A stretch of 64,000 nucleotides of DNA from Aspidapion aeneum (GCA_963576565.1 OY755042.1:111777314-111841313), one strand, 5' to 3'. Positions 1 to 11,869 are shown, counted from the first letter of the stretch. Notes: generated by a model not told the origin, from the sequence alone. Translations and numbers: made by a program.

Positions 1-27
1 ACAAAAAAGGAACCATCACGAGAATCC

Positions 28-780
28 ATGAAGAAACTCCAAACAAAAATAAAAAACATAAACTCAGAGCTACAACCTGAAATTAGCAAAGCGGAAATAA
101 AGAGAGCATTAAAGAAAATGAAAAATAATAAATCACCTGGAAAAGATGGAGTAACGGTAGAAAGGCTCAAGTACGGTGGTAAAGCTGTAGTTAATACCCA
201 CCGTATTCTCCTAAATAAAATACTAAAAGAAAAAATAATCCCAAACAACTGAAAAGAATCCATAACCATTATTCTACACAAGAAAGGCGATAGAGCAGAT
301 CTAAAAAATTATCGACTAAAAAATATCCTCAGTACCTCAAAACCAAATTGTATACCTAATGTATCCTTCATGTACTTACCGATGGATCCCAGACCTGGAC
401 ACTTACAAAATCAAACAAGGATAAGGTAACAAAAGCCCAAAGATCAATGGAAAGACAAATGTTACATGTAAAGCTAATAGATAGAAAAAGTAATGAATGT
501 ATAAGAAATAAAACAAAAGTAAGGGATGTCAGAGGAGAAGTAGCAAAATTAAAATGGAAATATGCCGGTCATAATATCAGACAGAAGGACGATCGATGGA
601 ACAAATGTATTGTAAATAAAAGAAGTAGGGGAAGACCCCAAATGAGATGGGCAGACGATTTGAAAAAACACGCGGGAACTAGATGGATGAACACGGCGAC
701 AGATAGAGAGGAGTGAAAGATATTGGGGGAGGTCTATGTCCAAAGATGGATTGAAGAAGGCCAATAGATAGATAGATAGC
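28..780 (+). pseudogene. RTE-like LINE family F1, internally deleted copy
   Basis: Two pieces of one reverse-transcriptase ORF are joined by an internal deletion. Positions 28-330 give the region before the RT core (KSPGKDGVTVERLKYGG, then ILHKKGDRADLKNYR). Positions about 331-780 give the C-terminal part: [55 protein letters not shown] and MNTATDREE. The catalytic FADD region is absent. The copy ends in a short TAGA tail near 770-780, a hallmark shared by other F1 copies in the window. Assignment to the RTE side of non-LTR elements rests on the C-terminal motifs. Confidence 0.8.
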
Positions 781-789
781 TATAATCAG

Positions 790-1103
790 ACAAAAAAAAT
801 CAAGCCTTAAAAAAAACTAACACACTAATTAGGTAATTACTGTAATAATAAAAGTTTCTGATATGTAAGTACTAATTTTTTATAGTTACTTATTTCTTAT
901 TTTTTCTTAGGTTACCTAACTTATTTTTACCTCATTAGTTTTGTACCTGAATTACCATTTTATTGTTTATAGTTTGAAATTTTTTATGTTTTATTATTTG
1001 TTATTTATTTCCTGTTTATTATGTATTTTTTATTACTGTGAAATGATAGATTAAAATTAAACATGTACATACCAATTGGGGAAACTCTCTGTAATGTGCA
1101 TTC

Positions 1104-1138
<35 letters not shown>
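790..1138 (+). mobile_element. LINE 3' UTR with (AAAT)n tail, probable CR1/L2 type
   Basis: An AT-rich non-coding stretch runs straight into a clean (AAAT)n tract at 1105-1138, preceded by GTGCATTCT. Such 3' ends with simple AAAT tails are usual for CR1/L2-type retrotransposons of insects. No reverse-transcriptase frame is left, so the class is an inference. Confidence 0.35.
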
Positions 1139-1140
<2 letters not shown>

Positions 1141-1986
1141 AGATCTGGATAATTCTGCACAAATATGGAAAAAAACGGTAGCTAGCAAAGGAGAAAGCAC
1201 GTGAAGTTAATTTTGACCATGCATTTTTAGTTTCCTTTCTTTATATTTAATAAATCTCAGGTATTTTTCCTGTATTTTTTTAAAATTATTTTGAGCCACT
1301 CTGTAGGTATGTGACGGAAACTATATGTCAAAAACTGATAAAATTCTTAAAAGAACTCTTTTGCCAATAAAGTAAAGCTAATGTCAGTTTTTTATTTTTA
1401 TTTGGCGATAAGTTATTACAAAAAAACTACAAATGGTCATATTTTTCCATATTTCAGTGGCGCACATTTAAATAAGTATAACTCGAAAACGAATCCTATG
1501 ACCCCCCTAATTTTTTTTGGTAAAAATATCAGGAAGGTTTGTCCTTCAACATATCTCAAATTCAGCTCATCTGACGCGTCCCGGTAAACAATGTATTTAG
1601 TGCCTCCTCCTTTAATATTTTGTACCTAGATTCAAAACAGTTTTTTACTTAACTTTTTGTAAGTATTCGATAAAACATATACTTCTTTCTGTAAAAACTA
1701 AAATTTTTCTATATTTTTCTTATCGTGTACTCCTAAGAGTTTCTGATTGGCGAGAATTACTCTCAAGCACACTTATTTTATTTCCAACGTGTTATGTTTA
1801 TCGTAGACGATATGGGAATTAGAAAAGGACCAAATTACTTCTAAGTGCGCAGTGAATTATGGCTTGCTCGAAAGGAAGAATGAAAGGTGTGACGTAGAAA
1901 GTATGCGGTGTATATCACTTCTGTAACGGAAGATTCTGATCAGGAACAGTCTTACAGTCTATCTTATGCTGACCTCGCAATAACCC
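1139..1986. other. AT-rich stretch, nothing recognised
   Basis: I found no exon or element ends here. The block near 1440-1590 (GGCGCACATTTAAATAAG and a run of C at 1500-1506) has the look of an old dispersed repeat, but no second copy is in the window. Confidence 0.4.
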
Positions 1987-3385
1987 TGCTGTTAGAATCA
2001 ACATTAGTAGTGTTAGATTCATTTCAGATTCTACTAACGCCCTACCTTTTAAATAATTCGTATGATAGTTTGGTATTTCATTTATTTGTTCTAAAATAAT
2101 TAAAAACAAATTAGATCGATTTATATATTAAAGTTTATTCTAACTTTCTATATCCATCTGCACTCTTCTTTTTCTGTTTGACCCAACATCTTTCAGAGTA
2201 TCTTTCTTGGACCATTAAAAGAGTTTTATGACCTTAGTTAGCTCAGTGTTATATTTAACCCCCATATCTTTATTTTTAGCAGCGTTAGAATCAACATTAG
2301 CTGCATTTCAGATTCTATTAATGTCCTACCTTTTAAAGAATTGTATAATAGTTTGATATTTAATTTATTTGTTCTAAAATACCTTTAAGAAAATTAGATC
2401 GTTTTATTTCTTAAAGAATATTCTGACTTTCTATATTCATGTGTCTTCTTTTTTTGTTTGAGCCAACATCTTCCAGAGTATCTTTTTTTGACCATTAAAA
2501 TTGTTTTATGACCTTAGCGCACTGTTATTTTTAGCAGTGTTACAATTAACATGAGCAGAGATAGCTTCATTTCAGATTGTAGAATTTGTGTGATGGTTTG
2601 ATATTTAATTTATTTGTTCTGAAATAAGTTTAAGATAATCCGATCGTTTTATTTCTTTAAGTTTATTCTGACTTTCTATATCCGTGTGCACTCTTCTTTT
2701 TCTGTTTGACCCAACATCTTTCAGAGTATCTTTCTTGGACGATTAAAAGAGTTTTATTACCTATTAACCCGCAAATTTTTATTTTTAGCAGCGTTAGAAT
2801 CAACATTAGCAGTGTTCGATTCATTTCAGATTCTATTAACGCCCTACCTTTTACATAATTGTATAATAGTTTGTTATTTAATTTGTTTGTAATTAAAATA
2901 CTTTTAAGAAAATTAGATGGTTTTATTTTTTGAAGTTTATTCTGATTTTCTATATTATTATCCATGTGTACTATTCTTCTTTTTCTATGTGACCCAACAT
3001 CTTTCAGAGTATCTTTCTTTGACTATTAAAAGAGTTTTATGACCTTAGCGCAGTGTTAATTTTAACCCGCACATCTTTAATTTTGGCAGCGTTAGAATCA
3101 ACATTAGCTGTGATAGATTCATTTCAGATTCTATTAACGCCCTACCTTTTGAAGAATTTGTATGATAGTTTGATATTTAATTTATTTGTTATGAAATAAT
3201 TTTGAGAAAATCAGATCGTTTTATTTCGTACAGTTTATTTTGACTTTCTATATCCATGTCTACTCTTCTTTTTCTGTTTGACCCAACATCTTTTAGAGTA
3301 TATTTCTTTGACCATTAAAAGGGTTTTATGACCTTAGTTAGCGCAGTGTTATTTTTAACCCGCACATCTTTATTTTTAGCAGCAG
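1987..3385. repeat. Tandem array of a 255-298 bp unit, about 4.8 copies
   Basis: The phrase GTTAGAATCAACATTAG or a close variant recurs at about 1990, 2282, 2537, 2792 and 3090. Other landmarks recur in the same order: GACCCAACATCTTTCAGAGT, AAAGAGTTTTATGACCTTAG and ACGCCCTACCTTTT. Spacings are 292, 255, 255, 298 and 292 bp, so two unit lengths exist. The open frames in it are by-products of the repeat. Confidence 0.85.
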
Positions 3386-3689
3386 GAATTTGCGAAGATG
3401 ATGCTCACCCATCGTACTACATCTTCATCACAAGATACGGATCTTCGAGATCATTATCATTCCTATATATTTATCTAACTATGTATTTGACGCCCGTCAG
3501 TCGCCTGTATCTGTGCATCTTCTTGCCGAAGAAGACTGACCGTCCGAACCCCTTCGCAAGGATGTACCAAGGCCGATCGTTGAACGTGCTCTTCTTCTTT
3601 AACTACACTTGCTTTTTTATTACATGGATCGAAGCTTCAGTATCGTTATAGTTTAGCAAGTACTGCCACCTTTAACTTAATCTGAAATC

Positions 3690-4430
3690 ATCCTAAAATA
3701 TTGCTTAAAAGAATAAAACCAATCAAAGAAATACAAGAACTTATATCTTCCGATAAATTTGGGTTTCGAGACAAGCATTTCACAATAGACTAAGTAAACA
3801 GAATAGAAAAAGCACTATAAGAGGCAAAAAGTTTGTTGTGTAGTATTTCTGGATCTAGTAAAAGCATTTGACAAAGTGTCACACAACGGCCTTAATTTTA
3901 AACTAAATCTTAAACAGGAAGATTCCTACTGAAATTTAAGAGAAATTCAAACAGGGGTGCCCCAGGGTAGCGTACTAGGCCCTTATTTATACTTTATATA
4001 TCCCAAAACCAGAAAATTGTTAATTAGCATCACTTGCCGATGATACTGGCTTTTATTGACGGTAGAAAAATAGATTAAAGAATTAATAGTAATTGCATTT
4101 AAAGACAAAAGCAAAAGAATTTGAGTCAAAGTATAAAGAAATATACTGAAAAAAACCCATTTGTTACTGCTTTATATACAAATACTGAGACTAGTACCAA
4201 GGAACATTGTAGACGTACATGGTACGTTTGAAATATTGATCTTTATCAGAACCTAAAATCTAAACTTTTGCAGAGACTATCAGGATGGAGATCTGGAAGC
4301 GCTGCCGACTTCTGGACAATATTTAGCTAGTTTGAAGACTAAAAAGAGTAAAGCCATTTTAGCTATTTAAGTAAATAAAATTAATAAAACAATAATTTAC
4401 AGTTGAACTAAAGCTGGGAGAACACTAAGT
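3690..4430 (+). pseudogene. Jockey ORF2 relic with 3' UTR
   Basis: A decayed, deleted relative of the full Jockey element at 52712-57121. It keeps the run equivalent to the RT block from LLKRIKPI through the palm (ACCAGGGGTGCCCCAGGG-like at 3950-3965, and a LADDTG motif near 4027-4048). It then jumps to the C-terminal TTAGCTAGTTTGAAGACTAA-like end and a UTR containing GGGAGAACACTAAG. Stops and frameshifts are many. Confidence 0.75.
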
Positions 4431-5751
4431 TCTGAAATTTTCTGTAGCAAATCAATTGGCATTTTTTATTTGCTTCCTTAAATTAAATCTTATTTTTCTT
4501 ATCTGTTTTAAAAGTTCGAAAGTACGAGTATTTGTTTCTTCTTTAAGTATGGCTACTATCTCCTCTTTTTTTAAAACTGTATACTGTGATAAAGTTGATT
4601 CTTCTTTTATTGCATTTTGCTTTATTATGTTGATCTTTTTGTAACTGATGGCGTCAATTCTAACTATAACATCTTTGCGTGGTGTATGTTACGCCACAAG
4701 ATTAGTTTCTGGTTAGGCTTATGTTATAAATTTAGTAAATAAAATATGACAAAACTTTTGACTCTATTGTGTTTTCTAGCACCCTACACATTCAAAGACC
4801 CTTACTCTATTATTGGGTTTTGATTATTTCTTCTTTTAGAAGTTCTACGGAACGGAGGTTGGAATTAATCGTAGCAACTTGGCTCTTGTTTCTTGCTTTT
4901 CTTTACTTATTAACCGATAAAAAACCGAGAGCATTCCCCGCCGCGGATTCTGTACTGTCGAATTCTATAGTGACATCGTCCTCTCTTTCTGTATTCTGCA
5001 ATTAGCAGAAGAGAATTCTACAGTGCAGAAAATGCGGGATCGGCGTACAGACAAGCATTGTTAAAGCGATTTTTTTTTTCGTTTGTCTGTGTCTACTCGA
5101 TATGCCGCAGGGTGAAGGCGTCCGTTGGTTTTCATAACAACGTCGCATGCTTTTGCAGGGCAATAAATCAGGGTGTTGAACATGCGTACATTATTGAAAT
5201 AGTGTCCGGTCACATTAAACGGCTCGGTTAGGTCGCCCGGGTTTCTTGGTAATCTGTGTATTCTGATTCGGTTTTTATTTTATTCCTTTAATGTTGTTGG
5301 CTAATTACAGTTGGCGAGTCAGGTTCAATGACCTTTCAAATTCTGTAGGTAACTTGTGTAAAGACATTGAGATCAACTGTCCTACACGTTGTTTAATAGA
5401 ATCCATCAAACAACGCGTAACCTAACCTTTAATTGTGGTGATTCAAGTAGTTCCTTTTATCCTTTGATTATAAGTCTTTATCGTTTCTCTCGAATGGTAG
5501 AGAAGTCTGATGACCTGTTTAAAATAAAACGATAAGAAAACTCGAAAGTTATGGTAGCCAAAGGTAGGAACGTCTATTGAAGTGTATTCAATCAGAGGCA
5601 AGCCGTTTCCTTATTATCTAATTTTGTTTTTCACTACGGTTTTATGAGTAATAAAAGCCGTGCGCAATTAAGATTTTTACCGAAAGCCAACTAGAATTCA
5701 CTTCTATCTATTCTCGACAAAAATATTTCCTAGTGTGCGTATCTAGGGGCA
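4431..5751. other. No recognised gene or element
   Basis: Mixed composition, more GC around 4920-5260. I looked for an exon ending in phase 1 that could precede Smg6 exon A and saw none with family resemblance. No internal repeat structure stands out. Confidence 0.4.
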
Positions 5752-6008
5752 CGGCAGTGCCCCGCAAAGTTCGCGCAAATGCTGTACCATCTTTTCTTGA
5801 AACATTTCAGCCCATATTTGACCTATCTAAAACTCTACTTCGGAATGAGCTACGAAACTCAAACTTTGCACAGTCGTAGATCTTCATAGATTTAACAACC
5901 CCTCCAAGTTTCATGAACTTCCATAGAGTAGTAAAGTAGTTACGAAATTTCAAAAAACCTCGAAATTGCCACTCACTTATCCATGTATAGACCATCAAAA
6001 TTCTACTG
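5752..6008 (-). repeat. Dispersed repeat D, copy 1
   Basis: The reverse complement of this block matches 37062-37345: both contain TGAGTGGCAATTTCGA-like, AATTTCGTAACTACTTTACT and CTACGACTGTGCAAAGTTTG stretches and end next to GGCACTGCCGTGCCC-like sequence. At the other copy it adjoins the C-terminus of a CR1-like reverse transcriptase, so it is probably that element's 3' UTR. Confidence 0.7.
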
Positions 6009-6032
6009 TACAGCGAGTCCCATTTTCGATGG

Positions 6033-7449
6033 GATTTTCTGATTGCACCTTACCGTGCTCTTTTTTTGAGCCCTTAAAAATGGTGTAATCAGATTTTTGC
6101 TATACCCCGTAGTTTCGCTACTACAGGGAGTTTTGGAAAAAATTAATAATCCCTTATATCTCGCTTATTTTGCGAGATATTTTTATTCTCTAAAAATCTT
6201 TTTATGGCAACTTTTTTACAAAAAAATAATGACGTTGTCAATTTTTTTAAATATTGTTTAATTTCTGAGATATGGTATTTATCATGAAAAAATTAAATAC
6301 GGCCCTGGATTGTTTTTATTATCATTTTAATTGGTTTCATGCTAGTATTATCACAAAATAATAAAAATTTTAAAAAAGTTTGTTTTATGGTAAAAAAAAA
6401 TATTTAATATTAAGGAAATTTAGTCCTAACTTGGATATTTCCAACATAAATATAAATTAAAAATTGCAAGTTAAACGATTTTTAGTTTACCTGTTTTGAT
6501 ACTTAGCATATTAAAATGGTTTTACGTTAATTTACAGATTTATTTGAAACAAAGCCTAGGAAAAATACAAAAAAATAACTAATTTTTCTTTAATGAAATA
6601 AATGTTCAAACTGATTGCCATTATGTTTAAGACATTGTTGGCATTTTTAAGTTATTTTTGTTAACGCATTTTGCATAAAAATATTTCTGCCGTTTAAATA
6701 TTGGGATTTTGTTGCTTGAATAAAGCAATCAAACAAACATATCACATTTTCCAAAATCTGGATATGGTCGATTTCTAGCCATTTTAGAATAATTGTAAGC
6801 CATTCACAAAAAGGATAAGTAAAATGACAATCTCAATTCCACGCTTTTGTTTTGTAAATTTCATAACCTGCTGTGCTACCATCAAATAATTAGTATGATA
6901 TTATTTTTGTAACTTTTTCACGTTTTTTACTTTATTTATAAATTAATTAATTAACTTTTCAAAACAGATAAACTAAAAATGGTTCAACTAGTGTGTCTTG
7001 CAATTTTTAATTTATAATTACGTTGGAAATTTTCAGGTTCGGACTATAAATTTTTTTAAAAATAATGAATAGTTTTTTTAACCTTAAATCAAAAAAATAT
7101 TAAAGTTTTATCATTTTAAGATAATAATAGCATGAAACCAATCAAAATAGTAATAAAAAAAATCCAGGTCCGTATTTAATTTTTTTATAATAAATACCAT
7201 ATCTCAAAAACTAAACAATATTTAAAAAAATTGACATTGTCATTATTTTGCTCTAAAAAAGTTTAGCCATAGAAAGGTTTTTACAGAATAAACATATGTT
7301 GCAAAATAAGCGAGATACAAGGAATTAATAAAAATGCAATATTTTCAAAAACTCCCTGTATTAGCGAAACCACGAGGTATAGCAAAAATCTGATTACACC
7401 ATTTTTAAGGGCTCCAAAAAAGAGCACGGTAAGGTGCAATCAGGAAATC
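6033..7449. mobile_element. Foldback element with ~480-bp inverted arms
   Basis: The left arm (about 6033-6505) and right arm (about 6955-7449) are inverted copies: CTGATTGCACCTTACCGTGC at the left against GCACGGTAAGGTGCAATCAG at the right, and GTGTAATCAGATTTTTGCTA against its complement. The ~450-bp centre carries on the minus strand a short frame with NGNQFEHL near 6600-6650, reminiscent of Tc1/mariner-type transposase C-termini. That reading is weak. A further short inverted match (CCCATTTTCGATGG / CCATCGAAAATGGG) flanks the element. Confidence 0.7.
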
Positions 7450-7489
7450 GATATCTTTAATAATAACCGAGTTTCCCATTTAATTCCAT

Positions 7490-7735
7490 CGAAAATGGGA
7501 CAGACTTGGCCCCTTGCGACTTCTACTGTTTCCGAAAGTGAAAAAATCGTTAAAAGGAAGCCGTTTTGAAATATTAGAACACGTCAAGTAAAAAAGGCGA
7601 GACTTCTTAACAGCCTCTCTTCTATTGATTTCCAAAATTGCTTCCAACATTGGAAAAAAACGCATGCAACGTTGCGTCGATAGAGAAGGGCACTACATTG
7701 ATGGGGAACATCATTAAGTTGTATTAATAAAAATG
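7490..7735 (+). pseudogene. Mariner transposase C-terminal relic
   Basis: Spread over two frames, this stretch encodes DLAPCDFYCF (third catalytic Asp of a mariner DDD triad), then FPKVKKSLKGSRFE, and at the end KKRMQRCVDREGHYIDGE with a stop soon after. These are the closing motifs of mariner transposases. Frameshifts and stops make it inactive, and only the last third remains. It directly follows the foldback element at 6033-7449. Confidence 0.75.
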
Positions 7736-7980
7736 ATTTTTGACAACAGTCTTATAATTTTATTGTAATACCTCGTATACATAAAGAGATATATTCTCCG
7801 TTGAATCAAAAACGCTAGTCTTCACAATTTTTTTGTTTGCTTCTTAAGTTAAGCTATTATTATTTTCTTTATACTTTGCTATTTATTTTGCTCTTTTTTT
7901 TCGCCGCGTTTATTCGTGGCTGATTTCTTCGCGCGCGGCTTTGCCGGTCTGCGATGTGACGTGCACCTATTTTAATCGAA

Positions 7981-9800
7981 TCAATTTTAATTTGCCACAT
8001 AAACACGTCGGCTAATAGAATACGACGTACTCCGAGAAGATAGCAAGATTGTCCGGTCATTATTGTTAGGTTAAGAGCCAACAGGGTTTTTAGAAATCAT
8101 GCAGACCTCCGCAAACTCCAGTACACTTTTGATACAGATTTCAAAATAAAGCACTGAGATTGGTCAAAACGGTTTACCAAAGATTGATGACATTCTTTTC
8201 TTTTTAGACCTTTATTACGGGAACTCCTTTGTTTTTTAGAGCTTTCCACTGTAGATTTTGTATGTTGTATAAAATACTATTAAACGTTCGTTAAAAGTCG
8301 ATAAACACTATATAAATCTGCGACTTCTATTCTACGGATTGTTCTATAAATCAAATGGGACCTGTCATTGAAATAAGAGAATTGTTTTTATAACAATCTT
8401 ACCTGCCATTCGGAAATGTGGATGGTAACTGCCATTTATGCTATGACAGCATTTTTTTAAAAGTATAATCAACACTCTGTCTTAAATTCAGTCCAGTTCT
8501 GACAAAAGAAGCTGATTCAAGACATAACACTTTAGAAGTGAGAATCAATTTTAATTTGCCACATAAACACGTCGGCTAATAGAATACGACGTACTCCGAG
8601 AAGATAGCAAGATTGTCCGGTCATTATTGTTAGGTTAAGAGCCAACAGGGTTTTTAGAAATCATGCAGACTTCCGCAAACTCCAGTACACTTTTGACACT
8701 TAAACAGTTTTCAAAATAAAGCACTAAGATTGGTCAAAACGTTTTACCAAAGATTGATGACATTCCTTTTTTTTAGACCTTTATTACGGGAACTCCTTTG
8801 TTTTTTAGAGCTTTCCACTGTAGACCTTGTATGTTGTATAAAATACTATCAAACGCTCGTTAAAAGTCGATAAACACTATATAAATCTGCGACTTCTATT
8901 CTACGGATTGTTCTATACTTCAAATGGGACCTGTCATTGAAATAAGAGAATTGTTTTTATAACAATCTTACCTGCCATTCGGAAATGTGGATGGTAACTG
9001 CCATTTATGCTATGACAGCATTTTTTTTTGAGTGTAATCAACACTCTGTCTTAAATTCAGTCTAGTTCTGGACGAAAGAAGCTGATTCAAGACATAACAC
9101 TTTAGAAGTGAGAATCAATTTTAATTTGCCACATAAACACGTCGGCTAATAGAATACGACGTACTCCGAGAAGATAGCAAGATTGTCCGGTCATTATTGT
9201 TAGGTTAAGAACCAACAGGGTTTTTAGAAATCATGCAGACTTCCGCAAACTCCAGTACACTTTTGATATTTAAACAGATTTCAAAATAAAGCACTAAGAT
9301 TGGTCAAAACGTTTTACCAAAGATTGATGACATTCCTTTTTTTTTAGACCTTTATTACGGGAAATCCTTTGTTTTTTAGTTATCTACAGTGGAAACTGTA
9401 GATTTTGTATGTTGTATAAAATACTATGAAACGTTCGTTAAAAGTCGATAAACACTATATAAATCTGCGACTTCCATTCTACGGATTGTTCTATATATCA
9501 AATATTTAGTGTTTATGCACACAAAAATACGCTGTCATACCATGGATGGGGTCGGGATGGTTTTAATGGATAACCGTTTAAAACAATGGCAAGAAGGAAT
9601 TGAATAAAAAATCAAGAGAAGCTAGTAATTGATTCAATGGGACCTGTCATTGAAATAAGAGAATTGTTTTGATATTAATCCTACCTGTTATTTAGAAATA
9701 TGGATGGTTTTTTCTGATTATAATCAACACTTTCTCTTAAATTCAGTCTAGTTCTAGACGAAAGAAGCTGATTCAAGACATAACGCTTTTGTGAAAGTTC
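7981..9800. repeat. Tandem array of a ~567-bp unit, about 3.2 copies
   Basis: The sequence TCAATTTTAATTTGCCACAT starts units at 7981, 8545 and 9115 (periods 564 and 570). Units share AATACGACGTACTCCGAGAA, GATTGTCCGGTCATTATTG and TGGATGGTAACTGCCATTT. The third unit has an extra ~135 bp at about 9502-9636 that the others lack. No coding potential is seen. The unit length and head-to-tail layout resemble satellite DNA. Confidence 0.88.
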
Positions 9801-9844
9801 TGGAATTCCACTGACACATTGTTTTTTTGTGGTAAAAGTTGCTA

Positions 9845-10615
9845 AACATAAACATTGTCATATTTCAAAACCAATTTACAAAATTAGTGCAATGCAGACC
9901 TCTAAAAAATGCGTCATCAGCAATGACACAAGCTTTATGTTATGAAATTAAGTCTATGAATAAAATCAAAACCTGTTTTGGATGTCCGACAATAATTCTT
10001 ACGGATAATGGGACACACTTTACTGGAGAACTGTTTAGACAGCTCTGAAAGAACTTAGTATCAAGCATTAACTTTCCCTTATTTAGCCCTTAGGACAACG
10101 CATCCGAAAGGGTTAGAACAATTAGGGATCAACATGGTGATGATAGTAATAATGGAATGATTATTCTCTCTAAGCTAACTGGTTAGCCGTATTTCCAGAC
10201 TTTACAAAATGGGTTCAATCTGAGGAGAGCGAGTTCATCAGCCATGACCCGTTTTGGATTTCCGAAAAACGTTCTTACGGATAATGGAATACATTTTACT
10301 GGAGAATCGTTTAGACAGCTCTAAGAGAATTTAGTATCAAGCATCAACTTTCCCCTATGTATAGCCCTCAGGATGAACCAACGGAAAAACTTAACCCAAC
10401 ATAACTGGTTTGTAGTATTTCAAGACCGATTTCCAAAAAGGTTACAATGCAGACCTCTGAGGAAAGTGAGTTCATGTAATAAAATTTTTACAGATAATGG
10501 AACACGGTTTACTGGAGAACCGTTTAGACAGCTTTGAAAACAGTATCATGCCAAACATTAACTTTAACCCATTTATAATCCTCAAAACATTCCAACTGAA
10601 AGAGTTAATAAAATA
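9845..10615 (+). pseudogene. LTR-retrotransposon integrase core, three tandem degenerate copies
   Basis: Three head-to-tail fragments of the same integrase core lie at about 9845-10130, 10175-10400 and 10401-10615. Each has the catalytic LTDNGTHFTGE-type motif (second Asp) followed by LFRQL, and a downstream PQDN-(S/T)-ER or PTE(R/K) motif holding the catalytic Glu. The first two also keep FTKLVQ/FTKWVQ before it. The sequence style fits Gypsy-type integrase. Stops occur in all copies, and no reverse transcriptase or LTR is visible beside them. Confidence 0.75.
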
Positions 10616-11340
10616 TAATGATAATGATGGCGATGATGAGGATAATGAAAATTAGTGGGTGTGCTTTCGGGCGTCGTCGTTGGAAATTCGTTCTCGACGT
10701 TTCGCCATCTCGAGTGGATGGCATCTTCAGGAGATGTTGACTGTCGGCTTTTCGAAGACTGGTGGTTAGTCTGTCCCGCGCAGGTTATATTCGCTATGGT
10801 GGGCGGGCCGTATATCAGAGCTAGTCGGTGATTGGTCACTTTCCCGAGATTCAGTTTTGTTGTTGTAAGCGAGCCGTTTAGTGTTTTTAAGAACCGGTAC
10901 CCATGTTCTGTTAATTTTAAGAGTTTCTTCAGATCTGTTGAAGTTCTGCTGGTGTTTATGAATTTCGATTTCTTCTCTATAGAGTCTTGGATAGTATGAA
11001 GAGGAGGAGCAGAGAACTTATGTGTCTTCGAATTTTATTCGGTGGTCTTCATTGTGTAGTGTGTGGTCTGCAACTGCGGATTTTTCCGTGTGTCCGAGTC
11101 GACAGTTAGCTTTGTGATCTTTGATTCTTGTGTTTACGGACCGTTTGGTTGTTCCGATGTAGACACTTCCACAAGTATAGGGAATGCGGTATTCGCAGAT
11201 CTGAGGTGGTTCTCGATCTTCTTAGATGGCTTGAAGATCGTTTTTATGTTGTGTTTTCCCAGAATACGTCCGATCCTATCCGTCACTCTAGGGATGTAGG
11301 GCAGAAAGGCTCTTGAAGTAACTTCGCGGCTACTCATTGC
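10580..11340 (-). pseudogene. Penelope-like element, GIY-YIG endonuclease region
   Basis: Read on the minus strand, 11337 to about 11190 gives AFLPYIPRVTDRIGRILGKH and IKTIFKPSKKIENHL. After a frame change it continues as EYRIPYTCGSVYIGTTKRSV, NTRIKDHKANCRLGHTEKSA and VADHTLHNEDHRIKFEDT. This is the linker plus GIY-YIG nuclease of Penelope-like retroelements, which replaces the APE or DDE enzyme of other retroelements. One in-frame TAA follows FEDT and a frameshift precedes EYRIPY. The RT domain is missing, so this is a truncated copy. A hammerhead-like motif follows the ORF at 10692-10734. Confidence 0.85.
10692..10734 (-). ncRNA. Candidate type I hammerhead ribozyme of the Penelope-like element
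   Basis: The minus strand holds, in order: helix I strand UCUC, core CUGAAGA (fits CUGANGA), one extra U, helix II GCCAUC with a 7-nt loop and GAUGGC, then GAAA, the self-complementary ACGU in place of a normal helix III, C17, and GAGA closing helix I. Penelope-like elements are known to carry hammerheads with a minimal helix III thought to act as dimers. The extra U between the core and helix II is the weak point. Predicted cleavage is after the C at 10696. Confidence 0.6.
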
Positions 11341-11344
11341 ACCG

Positions 11345-11869
11345 CTACTGTTACTTCTAGTGCTCGGCTTTGGTAGTATAATGAAAATTATTTAAAAGTC
11401 GCTATGCTTCTGCATCTGCTTTATTAAGGATTTTGCTTGCAAGAGATTTCTCTTGGTCTACGGAACCAGCTTAATGCAATGTGCGTTAGAATTGGTCATC
11501 AGTTAAGGGATCGCGAATCAGCAGTAGGCAGGATTATTATGTGAAAGCAGCGGAATAGGTTGTTAAATGTGCCTTGGTTGCTTGTCATGTCTGGACGGGC
11601 AATTCGCGTAATAAATTTGTAATGCATTAAATAAAACGGTCCCTTCTTAATGTATCATTAACAGCGACCATATTGTTATTTTTGTTGAAAAAGAAAAAAG
11701 TTCTCCGACTTTTCCTACTCCAATGGAAAAAGTAATGTTCTAAGAGCCTAAGGATTAATTAATTTCCAAAACAAATGTGTGGATTTTTTTGAAATTTAAG
11801 TGAACTAACTATTCTTCAAAACCATTTCGATATATTCAACCAATTTATGACGATGAAGTCGTCGCTTTT
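11345..11869. other. No recognised gene or element
   Basis: Ordinary AT-rich sequence between the Penelope-like fragment and repeat B. No splice-bounded open segment resembling Smg6 is visible. Confidence 0.4.

Noticed and set aside
3328..3651. 107-codon frame considered as an upstream exon
   Set aside because: It starts in the tandem array and has no splice borders or family match.
7869..8081. 70-codon minus-strand frame
   Set aside because: Half of it is the non-coding ~567-bp tandem unit, and other units do not keep the frame.
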